From NCBI RefSeq assembly GCF_003149145.1, contig NZ_QGDQ01000004.1:115753-179752 (forward strand): 64,000 nucleotides of DNA, given 5' to 3'. The DNA is from Quadrisphaera granulorum. Lineage in GTDB: Bacteria > Actinomycetota > Actinomycetes > Actinomycetales > Quadrisphaeraceae. Position 1 is the stretch's first letter; every line of letters starts with the position of its first letter. Shown here piece after piece: positions 7,250-16,706 of this stretch. The position numbers and the translations under genes are program-made. The notes beneath the pieces were generated by a model. The model was not told the DNA's origin. It saw only the letters and a list, made by a program, of their open reading frames with translations, and ran no database searches.

Positions 7250-8814
7250 CAGAACAGCCCGCCCGCCGGGGTCGAGACCCGAGCGCGCACGGTCAGCTGT
7301 GAGAGCTCACCCGGCTCCAGCTCGGGCAGACGCTGGGCGACACCGAGGAAGCGCTCCACCTCGTCGTCGTCGAGAACTCCCTGCGCCAACGTCCGGAACT
7401 TTGCGACGTAGTCGGCACGGGCGAACGGCCGCGCACCGGCGGGGTGGGCGTCGGCGACGGCGATCTCGTCCACGATCCTGCTGCCGTCGGCCAGCTCGGC
7501 CTCGAGGCGACCGCCGAACGCCCGCTGCATCGGGTCCGGCTCGTGGTAGCGGCGGGACCACTCGGGGTCTTCGACCGTCGCAATCTTCTGCCACAGGGCC
7601 ACGGTGTCAGCCCTCCCGGCGCGCTCGGGGGTGTAGCTGCGCTCGTGGTGCCAGCCGCCGTCCTGCAGGGCCACCGCGACGATGTACGGGATCGAGTGGT
7701 CGAGGGTCTCCCGGCTCGCTGTCGGGTCGTACTTCTGGGGGTCGTTCGCGCCGGAGCCGATGACGTAGTGGGTGTGGTGGCTGGTGTGCAGCACGATCGA
7801 ACGCACCTGCGACGGGTCGCGCAGCGCCGGGTACTTCTCACCGAGCCTGCGGGCCAGGTCGATCCACGCCTGCGCCTGGTACTCCGCGGAGTGCTCCTTG
7901 GTGTAGCTGTCGAGGATGCCGCGCCGCTGCTCACCTGCTTCCGGCAGTGGCACCTCGTAGACGTGGCCGAAGCCCGACAGGAGCCGCGCGATGACGCCGT
8001 CCTCCCCCTCGTAGATGGGGGTGGGGCTGGTCTGGCCGCGCATGGCCCGGTCGACGGCCTCGATGGCGACCTTGCCCGCGAAGGCCGGGGCGTGCGCCTT
8101 CCAGGTGCTGATCTCGCCCTTGCGTGACTGCCGCGTGGCGGTGGTGGTGTGTAGCGCCTGGCCGATGGCGTGGAAGACCTGCTCGGTGGGCAACCGCAGC
8201 AGCGTGCCGAGGCCCGCCGCCACCGACGGGCCGAGGTGGGCGACGTGGTCGATCTTGTGCTCGTGCAGGCAGATGCCGCGCACGAGGTCGATCTGCACCT
8301 CGTACGCGGTGACGAGAGCCCGCACGACATCAGCGCCGTCCGTGCCACCGTGCGGACCCTGGCTGGCGGCCAGGTGCTGGGCGACGGCGACGATCGGCGG
8401 GATGTTGTCGCCCGGGTGGGAGTAGTCGGCAGCGAGGAACGTGTCGTGGAAGTCGAGCTCGCGTACGGCGACGCCGTTGGCCCACGCGGCCCACTCCGGG
8501 CCATAGCGCCCAGGCGCGCCGTGCACGGTGGAGCCGGTGCCCTGGCTGGGGGCCGCCCCGGTGGCCGGGTGCGCCATGGCCTGGGCGCGAGCGGCGACGA
8601 CGGGCGCGCGCGTCAGGGAGGCGGTGGCGACGGCGGCGTCGTCGATGACGCGGTTGACGATCATGTCGACGACAGCTGCGTCGAGGTCATCGATGTCCGC
8701 GAACGCAGACGTGTCCGTGGCGAGCTGGGCCAGCTTCCACGCCAGCTGCTCCTCGCGAGGCAGGTTCTCGTCACTGCGGTGGGCTCGGACCTGGTGCGCC
8801 TTCACGACGCTCAC
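7249..8814 (-). CDS. prpD: 2-methylcitrate dehydratase, MmgE/PrpD family
   Basis: This 521-residue protein is the first gene of the methylcitrate operon and dehydrates 2-methylcitrate to 2-methyl-cis-aconitate. Family features are [22 protein letters not shown] near residue 130, the [22 protein letters not shown] block, [18 protein letters not shown] and later [15 protein letters not shown]. Length is in the usual PrpD range (about 480-530). It starts with GTG at 8814, only 50 bases from the divergent photolyase gene. No PrpR-type regulator is adjacent. Together with prpB and prpC it gives a complete methylcitrate cycle apart from aconitase, for propionate or odd-chain fatty acid use. Confidence 0.92.
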   Translation of the reverse strand: MSVVKAHQVRAHRSDENLPREEQLAWKLAQLATDTSAFADIDDLDAAVVDMIVNRVIDDAAVATASLTRAPVVAARAQAMAHPATGAAPSQGTGSTVHGAPGRYGPEWAAWANGVAVRELDFHDTFLAADYSHPGDNIPPIVAVAQHLAASQGPHGGTDGADVVRALVTAYEVQIDLVRGICLHEHKIDHVAHLGPSVAAGLGTLLRLPTEQVFHAIGQALHTTTATRQSRKGEISTWKAHAPAFAGKVAIEAVDRAMRGQTSPTPIYEGEDGVIARLLSGFGHVYEVPLPEAGEQRRGILDSYTKEHSAEYQAQAWIDLARRLGEKYPALRDPSQVRSIVLHTSHHTHYVIGSGANDPQKYDPTASRETLDHSIPYIVAVALQDGGWHHERSYTPERAGRADTVALWQKIATVEDPEWSRRYHEPDPMQRAFGGRLEAELADGSRIVDEIAVADAHPAGARPFARADYVAKFRTLAQGVLDDDEVERFLGVAQRLPELEPGELSQLTVRARVSTPAGGLF

Positions 8815-8864
8815 GCTAACCAGCCCCGGTGGCCGACGCCCCCTCCCCCTGACACGCTCGCCAC

Positions 8865-10244
8865 GTGACCTCGACCGTGCTCTGGCTGCGCCGCGACTTG
8901 CGCCTGCGTGACCACCCGGCCCTGCTGGCCGCCGCCTCCGAGGCCGGCGGCTCCGGCGTCCTCCCGCTGTTCGTGCTCGACCCGGCCCTCCTCGGCCCCG
9001 CCGGCCCGACGCGCACGGCGTGGCTGTTCCGGTCGCTGCGGGCGTGGTCGGCCAGCGCCGACGGCGCCCTGGTCGTGCGCTCCGGGAAGCCTGAGGACGT
9101 CGTCCGCGACGTGGCCCGCGAGGTCGGCGCGGAGCACGTGCACGTCACCGCCGACGCCGGCCCGTACGGCCGCTCCCGTGACGAACGCGTGGAGAAGAGC
9201 CTGGCGGAGGACGGCGTCGGCCTGGTCCGCACGGGCACGCCGTACGCCATCGGGCCCGGCACGGTGGTGAAGGGCGACGGTGGCCCGTTCCAGGTCTTCA
9301 CACCCTTCTCACGCGCCTGGACGGCGCACGGCCATCCGTCCCCCGCCGCATCACCCCCGGACGACCTGCGCTGGGTGCGCCGGGTCGACGGCGAGGAGAT
9401 CCCCGCCGACCCCGACCTCGGAAACCTCTCGCTCCCCGACGTCGGCGAGGAGGCCGCGCTGCGACGCTGGGAGGCGTTCTCCGGCCGCCTCGCCGACTAC
9501 GACACCGACCGCGAGCGCCCTGACCGCGACGGCACGTCGCAGCTGTCAGCGCACCTCAAGTACGGCGAGGTGCACCCGCGCACGCTGCTCGCCGACCTCG
9601 CCGCGGGCCCGCACGGCTCGACCAAGGGCGGGCAGACGTTCCGCACGGAGCTGATCTGGCGGGAGTTCTACGCCGACGTCCTGTGGCACCGGCCCGACTC
9701 CGCGCGCGAGTACTACCGGCCGCAGCTGGCCGGCATGCGCTACGCCTCGCCCACCAGCGGCGACGGCGCGGAGCACCTGGCGGCCTGGCAGGAGGGGCGC
9801 ACCGGCTACCCCTTCGTCGACGCCGGCATGCGCCAGCTGCTCGCCGAGGGGTGGGTGCACAACCGGGTGCGGATGGTGGTGGCGAGCTTCCTCGTCAAGG
9901 ACCTGCACCTGGAGTGGCAGCTGGGCGCGCGGCACTTCATGCGGTGGCTGCGCGACGGCGACCTGTCCAGCAACAACCACGGCTGGCAGTGGACGGCGGG
10001 CTCCGGCACCGACGCCGCACCGTTCTTCCGCGTCTTCAACCCCGTCAGCCAGGGCGAGAAGTTCGACCCCGACGGCGCCTACGTGCGCCGCTACGTGCCC
10101 GAGCTGCGCCACCTCGCGGGCAAGGCCGCGCACTCCCCGTGGGACCACGCCGGCGGGTACGACCACGGCTATCCGCAGCGCATCGTCGACCACAAGGTCG
10201 AGCGCGAGGAGGCCCTGGCCCGCTACGCCGCCGTCCGCTCCTGA
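8865..10244 (+). CDS. phrB: deoxyribodipyrimidine photolyase
   Basis: The 459-residue flavoprotein repairs UV-induced cyclobutane pyrimidine dimers with blue light. The N-terminal Rossmann-like antenna domain starts [16 protein letters not shown]. The C-terminal FAD domain shows [30 protein letters not shown], the [15 protein letters not shown] helix with the conserved Trp context, and [20 protein letters not shown] with the DNA and flavin contacts. The class I pattern and the length suit a CPD photolyase rather than a cryptochrome. GTG at 8865 is taken because the conserved [13 protein letters not shown] follows within four codons. Confidence 0.93.
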   Translation: MTSTVLWLRRDLRLRDHPALLAAASEAGGSGVLPLFVLDPALLGPAGPTRTAWLFRSLRAWSASADGALVVRSGKPEDVVRDVAREVGAEHVHVTADAGPYGRSRDERVEKSLAEDGVGLVRTGTPYAIGPGTVVKGDGGPFQVFTPFSRAWTAHGHPSPAASPPDDLRWVRRVDGEEIPADPDLGNLSLPDVGEEAALRRWEAFSGRLADYDTDRERPDRDGTSQLSAHLKYGEVHPRTLLADLAAGPHGSTKGGQTFRTELIWREFYADVLWHRPDSAREYYRPQLAGMRYASPTSGDGAEHLAAWQEGRTGYPFVDAGMRQLLAEGWVHNRVRMVVASFLVKDLHLEWQLGARHFMRWLRDGDLSSNNHGWQWTAGSGTDAAPFFRVFNPVSQGEKFDPDGAYVRRYVPELRHLAGKAAHSPWDHAGGYDHGYPQRIVDHKVEREEALARYAAVRS

Positions 10245-10394
10245 GCCGCCGGCGAGTGCTGGCACGGGGACTGCGCCATCACGGTGATGCGGCGCTCCCG
10301 GGGCACAGCCGGGGCCTCCGACCACCGATCCCCAAGATCACGCGCCTCACCCCGCACCCCGCGGTGGTCACCGCAGCGCGACAGGGGAGAGCAG
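10245..10394. other. 150-bp spacer with two inverted repeats ahead of a chemoreceptor gene
   Basis: After the photolyase stop, ATCAC and GTGAT flanked by GCGCC and GGCGC (about 10270-10292) can form a bulged hairpin that may terminate the photolyase transcript. Nearer the next gene, GCGGTG-GT-CACCGC (about 10361-10374) is a perfect 6-bp palindrome about 20 bases before its ribosome binding site, a possible operator. No promoter could be assigned. Confidence 0.35.
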
Positions 10395-12275
10395 ATGCTG
10401 CACGCAGGTCAGGTCCTCCTGGGGCGCCTCGCGTTCGCGCAGAAGGCGGCGGTCATCGCGCTGGTCATCCTCGTGCCGCTGGGCATCCTCACGCACGGCC
10501 AGTACGCGGCGATCCGTTCCCAGCTCGACTTCGCCGCGGCGGAGCGCGACGGCGTCGCCTACCTGCTGCCCACCCTGGCCCTGCTGACGGATCTCACCGA
10601 TATCAGGCTCACCCTGGCGCAGAAGGCCGAGGCCAGCACGGCTTCACTGGCGGAGCGCACCGCCGCCGTCCAGCCCGTGGAAGACCGCCTCGGCCAGGAG
10701 CTGGCCACCTCCCAGGCATGGTCAGCGGCCCAGTCGGCCATCACGGCGCTGCCCGCCACGCTCACCCTGACAGAGGCCGCTCACACCAAGGCCCTCGACG
10801 CTGCGATCAACGCCGTGCAGGACGTCATCACCGCCGCCTCCAACGGGTCCCAGCTGACGTTCGACCCGGAGGCACCCTCCTACTTCGAGTGGAACACCTC
10901 CGCGAACTCCGTCCCCGCGCTGCTCGACGCCGCCTCCTGGGCGGCCCTGCTCGCGGTGACCGGCGGTTCGGAGGCCGATCGGGCCGTCGCCGCTGACCAC
11001 ATCGCCAGCACCAGCGGGGCCGTCACCCGTGACCTGGTGTCCTTCGGGCGCACCACCCCGGTACCTGACGACATGGCCACGTCCGCCGAGCAGCTCACCG
11101 CACAGGCCGGCCAGCTCATCACGCCGGGCAACAGCCCGCAGAAGATCACCGAGACGGCCGCCGCGCTGGCCGAGAGCGCCAAGACCTATCTCTCCGCGGC
11201 CACCACGCGCCTGGACGCCCAGATCGCCAACCGCGAGGCCAGGCTGCGCACGCAGCTGGTGACCCCGCTGCTGGAGACCGGCGTCGCCGTCCTCGTCGCC
11301 GCATGGCTGTTCACGGCCTTCATGGTGACGACGTCGCGGCAGCTGCGGTCGGTGCTGTCGGCTCTGGCCGGCCTGTCGGGCGGCGAGCTGAGGGTCGACC
11401 CGTCGATCCGCGGCCGTGACGAGCTCACCGCCATGGAGTCAGCGGTGCAGGGCGTGTCGGCGCACGTGGCGAGCGTGCTGCGCGAGATCGAGTCGACGTC
11501 GGCGCAGCTCCTCCAGGCATCCTCCGAGCTCAGCGAGACCTCCCGGACCGTGTCGACCGCCGCCGCGTCCACCCGCGTGTCGGTGGGGTCGCTCCAGGAC
11601 GCCGCGCTCCACGTCCACGAGGGCACCGGTCACCTCAGCTCGGCCACGGTGCAGATGTCCGCGGCCATCGCCGAGATCGCCTCCGGCACGTCGCGGGCCG
11701 CCGACGTGGCCGCTGACGCCGTCGCCGCCATTGACGCGGGTCGCGAGGTCGTCGGTGACCTCACCACGGCCGCCGGGCGCATCGGCTCGGTCTCCGGGTT
11801 GATCTCCTCCATCGCCCAGCAGACCAACCTGCTCGCCCTCAACGCGACCATCGAGGCGGCGCGGGCCGGGGAGGCCGGCAGCGGCTTCCGGGTGGTCGCG
11901 GAGGAGGTCAAGGGGCTCGCGGCGCAGACCGCCGGGGCCACCGAGGCCATCACGCAGGACGTGACCGGCGTGCAGCAGCACACGGACACGATGTCGACCA
12001 CCGTCGAGGCGATGCACGCGGTGATCAGCGACATCTCCACCCAGCAGAAGGTCATCGCGACCGCGGTGGACGAGCAGTCGGCGGCCACCGCCGCCATCCA
12101 GACGGCGCTGCAGTCCACCGCGAGCGCGGCCACGGACCTCACCGACGCCGTCCGGATGGTGGCCGAGCAGGCCGCCGAGACGGCAACGTGCGCCGAGCGC
12201 ACCCAGAGCACCGCCGCCGATGTCGACAGGCTCGGGCGGGAGCTCACCGAGCTCGTGGGGCGCTTCGCGCTCTGA
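10395..12275 (+). CDS. methyl-accepting chemotaxis protein
   Basis: The 626-residue chemoreceptor has a first membrane helix at about residues 15-35 ([16 protein letters not shown]), a long extracytoplasmic helical domain to about 290, a second helix ([20 protein letters not shown]), a HAMP domain and a cytoplasmic coiled coil. The signalling tip [21 protein letters not shown] is the invariant CheA/CheW contact region. ATG at 10395 follows AGGGGAGA at the right distance; the open frame reaches back to 10284 but without coding character. The ligand-binding domain resembles helical NIT-like sensors in layout, without a recognisable ligand site. No chemotaxis kinase or flagellar gene is nearby. 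Confidence 0.92.
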   Translation: MLHAGQVLLGRLAFAQKAAVIALVILVPLGILTHGQYAAIRSQLDFAAAERDGVAYLLPTLALLTDLTDIRLTLAQKAEASTASLAERTAAVQPVEDRLGQELATSQAWSAAQSAITALPATLTLTEAAHTKALDAAINAVQDVITAASNGSQLTFDPEAPSYFEWNTSANSVPALLDAASWAALLAVTGGSEADRAVAADHIASTSGAVTRDLVSFGRTTPVPDDMATSAEQLTAQAGQLITPGNSPQKITETAAALAESAKTYLSAATTRLDAQIANREARLRTQLVTPLLETGVAVLVAAWLFTAFMVTTSRQLRSVLSALAGLSGGELRVDPSIRGRDELTAMESAVQGVSAHVASVLREIESTSAQLLQASSELSETSRTVSTAAASTRVSVGSLQDAALHVHEGTGHLSSATVQMSAAIAEIASGTSRAADVAADAVAAIDAGREVVGDLTTAAGRIGSVSGLISSIAQQTNLLALNATIEAARAGEAGSGFRVVAEEVKGLAAQTAGATEAITQDVTGVQQHTDTMSTTVEAMHAVISDISTQQKVIATAVDEQSAATAAIQTALQSTASAATDLTDAVRMVAEQAAETATCAERTQSTAADVDRLGRELTELVGRFAL

Positions 12276-12290
12276 GCCTCGGGAGGCCGG

Positions 12291-13586
12291 TCACGGGACG
12301 GGCTTGCGGGAGTCGTACTGCAGGAACGTCCGCTGCCAGGTCATGAGGACGACGACGGCGAGCACGCACGCGAGGCCGCCGACCACCGCCGCCAACGCCT
12401 CGCCCAGGGCGTCGGCGTCGGCTCCGGCCACGAGGTCGCCCAGGCGCGGGCCTCCCGCGACGACGACGATGAACACGCCCTGCAGGCGCCCGCGGGCCCA
12501 GTCGGGCGCCGCGGACTGCAGCACGGTCTGGCGGAACACCGAGCTCACGGCGTCGGCGGCACCCGCGGCGGCCAGTGCGGCGCACGCCGCCCACAGGTGC
12601 CACGACGTCCAGGGCGAAGCCGACGGCGCCGCCAGGAGCAGCACGAGGCCGAACACGACGATGGACGCACCCCACGCCGCCACGGACACCGCGATGGCCA
12701 CGCCGTGGCGGTGGACGCGCCCCAGCGGCCCGGACACCAGGCTGGCCAGCACGGACCCGACGGCCACGGACGAGGCGAGCACGCCCGCCGTCGTCGCCCC
12801 TCCCCCGATGAGCACCGCCCCCACAGCGGGGAACAGCGCGCGGGGCTGGCTGAGCACCATCGCGGCAAGGTCGATCAGGAACGTCATGCGGACGTTGCGC
12901 CAGCCGCGCAGCAGGCGCAAGCCTTCGAGCACGCTGGCCAGGCCCGCTTTGCGCGCCCCGCCGAGCGGGGGCAGCGGCGGCAGGCTGAGCACGGTCGCCA
13001 GGGCGACGAGGAGCGTGACGACGTCGATCGTGTACGCGGGCCCGAAGCCCACGGTTCCCACGAGCAGACCGCCCAGGAGCGGGCCGACGGTGACGCCGAG
13101 GTTCATCGACAGCGTGCTGAGGGCGTTGGCGGCGGGCAGCTGCTCGACGGGTACGAGCATGGGGACGATCGCCGTGCGTGCCGGTGAGTTCACCGCGAAC
13201 GCGGCGCTCTGCAGCGCCACCAGCCCCAGCAGCAGGCCCACCGAGCCGATGTCGAGCCAGGCCTGGGCTGCGATGAGCACCGAGGCGACCAGCAGGGCGC
13301 CGGAGGACAGGACGACGACGCGGCGCCGGTCGTAGGCGTCCACGAGGGCTCCGCCGTACAGGCCGAGCACCACCAGCGGCACGAAGGAGACGAGCCCGAC
13401 CATTCCCACGGCCAGCGACGAGCGGGTGAGGTCGTAGACCTGCAAAGCGACGGCAGTGACGCCGAGCTGGCTGCCGACCCCGGCGAGGGTGAGGCCGATC
13501 CACAGGCGCCGGTACTCCGGCGAGGAGCGCAGCGGGGCCGTGTCGAGGAGCAGGGCGGACACGAGGGTCCATGGTGCCTCAGGCAC
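12291..13586 (-). CDS. MFS transporter, multidrug or siderophore-exporter type
   Basis: The 431-residue protein is a major facilitator with about 11-12 hydrophobic segments and resembles the MFS_3 (EntS-like) exporters. The EYRRLWIGLTLAGVGSQLGVTAVALQVYDLTRSSLAVG start and the VDAYDRRRVVVLS loop between helices 2 and 3 are typical. The substrate cannot be deduced. GTG at 13586 lies inside a 15-bp palindrome (13573-13587), so initiation or transcription may be controlled there. It is convergent with the chemoreceptor gene, 15 bases apart. Confidence 0.85.
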   Translation of the reverse strand: MPEAPWTLVSALLLDTAPLRSSPEYRRLWIGLTLAGVGSQLGVTAVALQVYDLTRSSLAVGMVGLVSFVPLVVLGLYGGALVDAYDRRRVVVLSSGALLVASVLIAAQAWLDIGSVGLLLGLVALQSAAFAVNSPARTAIVPMLVPVEQLPAANALSTLSMNLGVTVGPLLGGLLVGTVGFGPAYTIDVVTLLVALATVLSLPPLPPLGGARKAGLASVLEGLRLLRGWRNVRMTFLIDLAAMVLSQPRALFPAVGAVLIGGGATTAGVLASSVAVGSVLASLVSGPLGRVHRHGVAIAVSVAAWGASIVVFGLVLLLAAPSASPWTSWHLWAACAALAAAGAADAVSSVFRQTVLQSAAPDWARGRLQGVFIVVVAGGPRLGDLVAGADADALGEALAAVVGGLACVLAVVVLMTWQRTFLQYDSRKPVP

Positions 13587-13587
13587 C
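13573..13587. repeat. 15-bp perfect palindrome over the MFS start codon
   Basis: GGTGCCTCAGGCACC at 13573-13587 has 7-bp arms around a single C and covers the GTG start codon of the leftward MFS gene. The half-site GTGCCTGAG occurs again at 13631-13639 inside a second inverted repeat, CGCACTC (13622-13628) and GAGTGCG (13637-13643). The set may be an operator for an unlinked regulator or an mRNA fold limiting initiation. Confidence 0.5.
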
Positions 13588-13979
13588 TGGACTCATCCGG
13601 CGCTCATGCACTCCCATCCCTCGCACTCGCGTGCCTGAGTGCGGCTTCGACCGGCGCCGAAGGAGCACTGAGGGGCTCGAGTGCACGTTCGGAGGCAGGC
13701 GCAGGCGTGGAAGAGCCCGCGGGCTCCCCTTCGACCTGAAGGGGGCGTCGCGCTGGACGAGGGCGCGACTCCCGCGGGCTCCGGTGACTGCCTGGTTCTC
13801 GCAGGCCGTCCGGGTGGCTCACGCTGCCGTTCGGCTAGCGGGCAGTCACCTCACGCGTCCGAAAATCAACCACTTCTCGGATCACCTCCTCTCCCGTGTG
13901 CCTCCACGCTACGTCCGGTTCCGCGAGGCGTCGAGAGCATTTTTCGGGCGCTCCCGACGGCTTCCTGGGGGCTGCCACG
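13587..13979. other. 393-bp non-coding gap with several inverted repeats
   Basis: No convincing gene lies here on either strand. The gap holds the inverted repeat around 13632, a 14-bp palindrome GAGCCCGCGGGCTC at 13713-13726, and a 10-bp perfect inverted repeat with arms at 13783-13792 and 13841-13850. It must carry the promoters of the divergent MFS and PIG-L genes. The density of pairing sequences exceeds that of other gaps in the window. Confidence 0.5.
13783..13850. repeat. long-range 10-bp inverted repeat, possible structured RNA
   Basis: GGTGACTGCC at 13783-13792 and GGCAGTCACC at 13841-13850 are exact reverse complements separated by 48 bases. The enclosed 68-base segment would fold into a closed RNA domain in either direction. 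It is not a tRNA: there is no T-loop sequence and no anticodon arm. It lies about 130 bases upstream of the PIG-L start. Its role is unknown. Confidence 0.45.
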
Positions 13980-14747
13980 ATGGGCACCGTGAGCGACGCC
14001 GCCAGCAGCACCAGCGCGCCCCTACCGGCGCTCCCGGAAGACTTCGACAGGGTGCTGTGCATCGTCGCCCACCCCGACGACGTCGAGTACGGGACCGCAG
14101 CCGCCGTCGCGAGGTGGACGGCGGCGGGCAAGCAGGTCGTCTACGCGATGGCGACCTCCGGCGAGGCCGGCATCGACACGATCCCCCCGGCCACGGCGGG
14201 TCCGCTGCGGGAGGCCGAGGAGCTCGCGAGCGCCGGGGCCGTGGGGGTGCGCGAGGTGGAGTTCTTCCGCCACCGCGACGGGCGCCTCACCGAGAGCATC
14301 GACCTGCGCCTCGACATCGCCCGCGCCATCCGCCAGCACCGCCCGCACCTGGTCGTCACCCTCAACCACCACGACACGTGGGGCCCGGGCACCTGGAACT
14401 CCGCCGACCACCGCGCGCTGGGCCGAACCGTGCTGGACGGCGTCGCCGATGCCGCCAACCGCTGGATCTTCCCCGAGCTCGGCCACGAGGGCTTCGCGCC
14501 GTGGAAGGGCGTGCGCCGCGTCGTCGTCGCCAACAGCACCTCCCCGACGCACGTCGTCGACATCACCAACACCGTGGAGGCGGGCATCGCGGCGCTGGCG
14601 CTGCACGAGGAGTACTTCCGCGCGCTCGACCCCGACACCCCCGTGCGCCGACAGGCCGAGCAGGTCTACGAGCGGGTGGTGCGCCGGGATGCTCCCGGCT
14701 GGACTGGCCGCTCCGTGCTCGCCGTGCAGCTCGCGCTCGCCCTGTAG
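13980..14747 (+). CDS. PIG-L (LmbE-like) deacetylase family protein
   Basis: The 255-residue protein belongs to the zinc-dependent N-acetyl-sugar deacetylase family that includes MshB and Mca of mycothiol metabolism. The zinc site begins in IVAHPDDVEYG (His, Asp, Asp) and the downstream LNHHDTWGPGTWNSADHRALGR block gives the third ligand and the catalytic region. Substrate is not defined; the short form and lack of mycothiol genes nearby argue against naming it Mca or MshB. ATG at 13980 has GGGGG eight bases upstream; GTG at 13989 is in frame. It is convergent with pdxH across a 16-base gap. Confidence 0.87.
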   Translation: MGTVSDAASSTSAPLPALPEDFDRVLCIVAHPDDVEYGTAAAVARWTAAGKQVVYAMATSGEAGIDTIPPATAGPLREAEELASAGAVGVREVEFFRHRDGRLTESIDLRLDIARAIRQHRPHLVVTLNHHDTWGPGTWNSADHRALGRTVLDGVADAANRWIFPELGHEGFAPWKGVRRVVVANSTSPTHVVDITNTVEAGIAALALHEEYFRALDPDTPVRRQAEQVYERVVRRDAPGWTGRSVLAVQLALAL

Positions 14748-14763
14748 CTCAGGGCCCCGTACC

Positions 14764-15468
14764 TCACGGCTGGCGACGGAGAACGCGCCAGGCGCCCGCG
14801 TCGTCCAGCGGCGCGGGCTCCCCGGTCACCGAGACGTACACCAGCCGGTCGTGCAGACGGGAGCGTCGCCCGACCCACAGCTCGATCTCGACGGGCCGCA
14901 CGAGGAACCCGCCCCACCCGTCGGGCAGCGGCACCGGGCCTGGCTCGGGGTAGCGCGCCGCCACCTCCTCGTACGTGCGCACCAGCTCCTCCCGCGAGGC
15001 CACCTCGGCGCTCTGCTGCGAGGCGTGCGCGCCCAGCTGCGATCCGCGGGGCCGCGACGCGAAGTACGCCGCGCTCTCGGCGCGGCTCACCTGCTCGACA
15101 TCGCCGCGCACCCGCACCTGCCGCTGCTGCGGGTGCCACGGCAGTACGAGTGCCGCGTGCGGCGCGGCGGCCAGCTGACGGGCCTTGGCGGAGCCGAGGT
15201 TGGTGTAGATGACGAATCCGCGCTCGTCAGCGCCCTTGAGCAGCACGGTGCGGGCGTCGGGGAGCCCGCCGGCGTCGACGGTGGCCAGGACGACGGCGTT
15301 CGGCTCGCTGATGCGGAGGTCCGCGGCGGCGTCGTCCCACCAGCGGTGGAACTGCTCCAGCGGCGTCGCGGCGAGGTCGGCGGCGTCGAGGCCGGCGTCC
15401 GAATAGTCGACGCGGTGCTCTGCCAGCTCCTGGCCGAGGTCCTCCGTGCCGGAAAGGTCGCTGCTCAC
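14764..15468 (-). CDS. pdxH: pyridoxamine 5'-phosphate oxidase
   Basis: The 234-residue flavoenzyme oxidises pyridoxamine or pyridoxine phosphate to pyridoxal phosphate. Family motifs are LPDARTVLLKGADERGFVIYTN (FMN binding), WHPQQRQVRVRG, the SRPRGSQLGAHASQQS segment, and near the C terminus a WGGFLVRP strand and the RLHDR motif, ending WRVLRRQP. GTG at 15468 gives an N terminus SSDLSGTEDLGQEL and has GGAG four bases upstream; GTG at 15477 is also possible. It is divergent from serC with only about 19 bases between the start codons. Confidence 0.9.
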   Translation of the reverse strand: MSSDLSGTEDLGQELAEHRVDYSDAGLDAADLAATPLEQFHRWWDDAAADLRISEPNAVVLATVDAGGLPDARTVLLKGADERGFVIYTNLGSAKARQLAAAPHAALVLPWHPQQRQVRVRGDVEQVSRAESAAYFASRPRGSQLGAHASQQSAEVASREELVRTYEEVAARYPEPGPVPLPDGWGGFLVRPVEIELWVGRRSRLHDRLVYVSVTGEPAPLDDAGAWRVLRRQP

Positions 15469-15487
15469 GCTCTCCACACAGTGCAGG

Positions 15488-16666
15488 ATGCACGCCGTGA
15501 CCCTCTCCGACACCTCCAGCTCGGGGCAGACCCCGGCGAGCGCGCCCACCATCGTCATCCCGCCGTCGCTGCTACCGCGTGACGGCCGGTTCGGCTCCGG
15601 GCCGTCCAAGGTCCGCGATGACCAGGTGGCCGCGATCGCGGGGGTCGGCCGCACCGTGCTGGGCACGTCGCACCGCCAGCTGCCGGTCCGCTCGCTCGTG
15701 GCGCGGACCCGCGCGGGCCTGACCGACCTCTTCTCACTGCCCGACGGCTACGAAGTGGCGCTGGGCAACGGCGGCTCGACGGCGTTCTGGGACATCGCCA
15801 CCACGTGCCTGGTCCGCGAGCGCGCGCAGCACCTCGTGCTAGGCGCGTTCAGCGACAAGTTCGCCAAGGCGACGGCGGCGGCGCCGTTCCTCGCCGCACC
15901 CGACGTGCGCCGCTCGGAGCCGTTCAGCGCGCCGGCGGTCGCCGCGGAGCCCGGCATCGACGCCTACGCCTACCCGCACAACGAGACCTCCACGGGCGTC
16001 GTGCTGCCCGTCGTCCGTCCGTCGGGGCTGGCCGAGGACGACGACGCCCTCGTCCTCGTCGACGCGACGTCGGCCGCCGGCGGCGTCCCCGTGGACGTCA
16101 GCCAGGCCGACGCGTACTACTTCGCGCCGCAGAAGTCCTTCGGCTCCGACGGCGGCCTGTGGCTGGCGCTGCTCTCCCCCGCCGCCATCGCGCGCGCCGA
16201 GGAGCTGCAGCCGGGCCGCTGGGTGCCGGGCTCGCTCGACCTGCTGGCGGCCCTGGCCGAGAGCCGCCGGGAGCAGACGGTGAACACCCCCGCCGTCGCG
16301 ACACTGCTCATGCTCGCCGAGCAGGTGGAGTGGATGCTCGACCGGGGCGGGCTGGAGTGGGCGTGCTCGCGGTCGGCGGAGTCGTCCTCACGCCTGTACG
16401 AGTGGGCCGAGGCCAGCCAGTACGCGCGCCCGGCCGTTCGCGACCGCACGCTGCGCTCCCCCGTGGTCGGCACGATCGATCTCGACCCCTCGGTCGACGC
16501 GGCCGCCGTCCGCGCGGTGCTGCGCACGAACGGCGTCGTCGACGTCGAGCCGTACCGCGGGCTGGGCGGCAACCAGCTGCGGATCGGGATGTTCCCCGCC
16601 GTCGACCCTCACGACGTCTCCGCGCTCACCGCCTGCATCGACCACGTGGTGTCAGCCCTGTCGTAG
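15488..16666 (+). CDS. serC: phosphoserine aminotransferase
   Basis: The 392-residue PLP enzyme converts 3-phosphohydroxypyruvate and glutamate to phosphoserine in serine synthesis. It shows the actinobacterial SerC start (IPPSLLPRDGRFGSGPSKV), the HNETSTGVV substrate segment, LVDATSAAGGVPVD with the cofactor Asp, and YYFAPQKSFGSDGG with the PLP-binding Lys. ATG at 15488 lacks a clear Shine-Dalgarno sequence and GTG at 15497 is an alternative. Its neighbour pdxH makes the cofactor it uses. It ends seven bases before the bidirectional terminator at 16673. Confidence 0.92.
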   Translation: MHAVTLSDTSSSGQTPASAPTIVIPPSLLPRDGRFGSGPSKVRDDQVAAIAGVGRTVLGTSHRQLPVRSLVARTRAGLTDLFSLPDGYEVALGNGGSTAFWDIATTCLVRERAQHLVLGAFSDKFAKATAAAPFLAAPDVRRSEPFSAPAVAAEPGIDAYAYPHNETSTGVVLPVVRPSGLAEDDDALVLVDATSAAGGVPVDVSQADAYYFAPQKSFGSDGGLWLALLSPAAIARAEELQPGRWVPGSLDLLAALAESRREQTVNTPAVATLLMLAEQVEWMLDRGGLEWACSRSAESSSRLYEWAEASQYARPAVRDRTLRSPVVGTIDLDPSVDAAAVRAVLRTNGVVDVEPYRGLGGNQLRIGMFPAVDPHDVSALTACIDHVVSALS

Positions 16667-16672
16667 ACCCCG

Positions 16673-16706
16673 GGAGTGGGGTCACCCAGCGAGGTGACCC
16701 CACTCC
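16673..16706. terminator. bidirectional terminator overlapping the ABC exporter stop
   Basis: GGAGTGGGGTCACC at 16673-16686 is perfectly complementary to 16693-16706 across the loop CAGCGA. It lies between the convergent serC and ABC exporter genes and can terminate both. The exporter's stop codon (16682-16684) is inside the left arm, so the last eight or so codons of that gene form part of the terminator. Confidence 0.85.

Noticed and set aside
13783..13850. tRNA gene suggested by the 68-base closed stem
   Set aside because: No T-loop GGTTC sequence, anticodon arm or CCA-type end; acceptor stem would be 10 bp.
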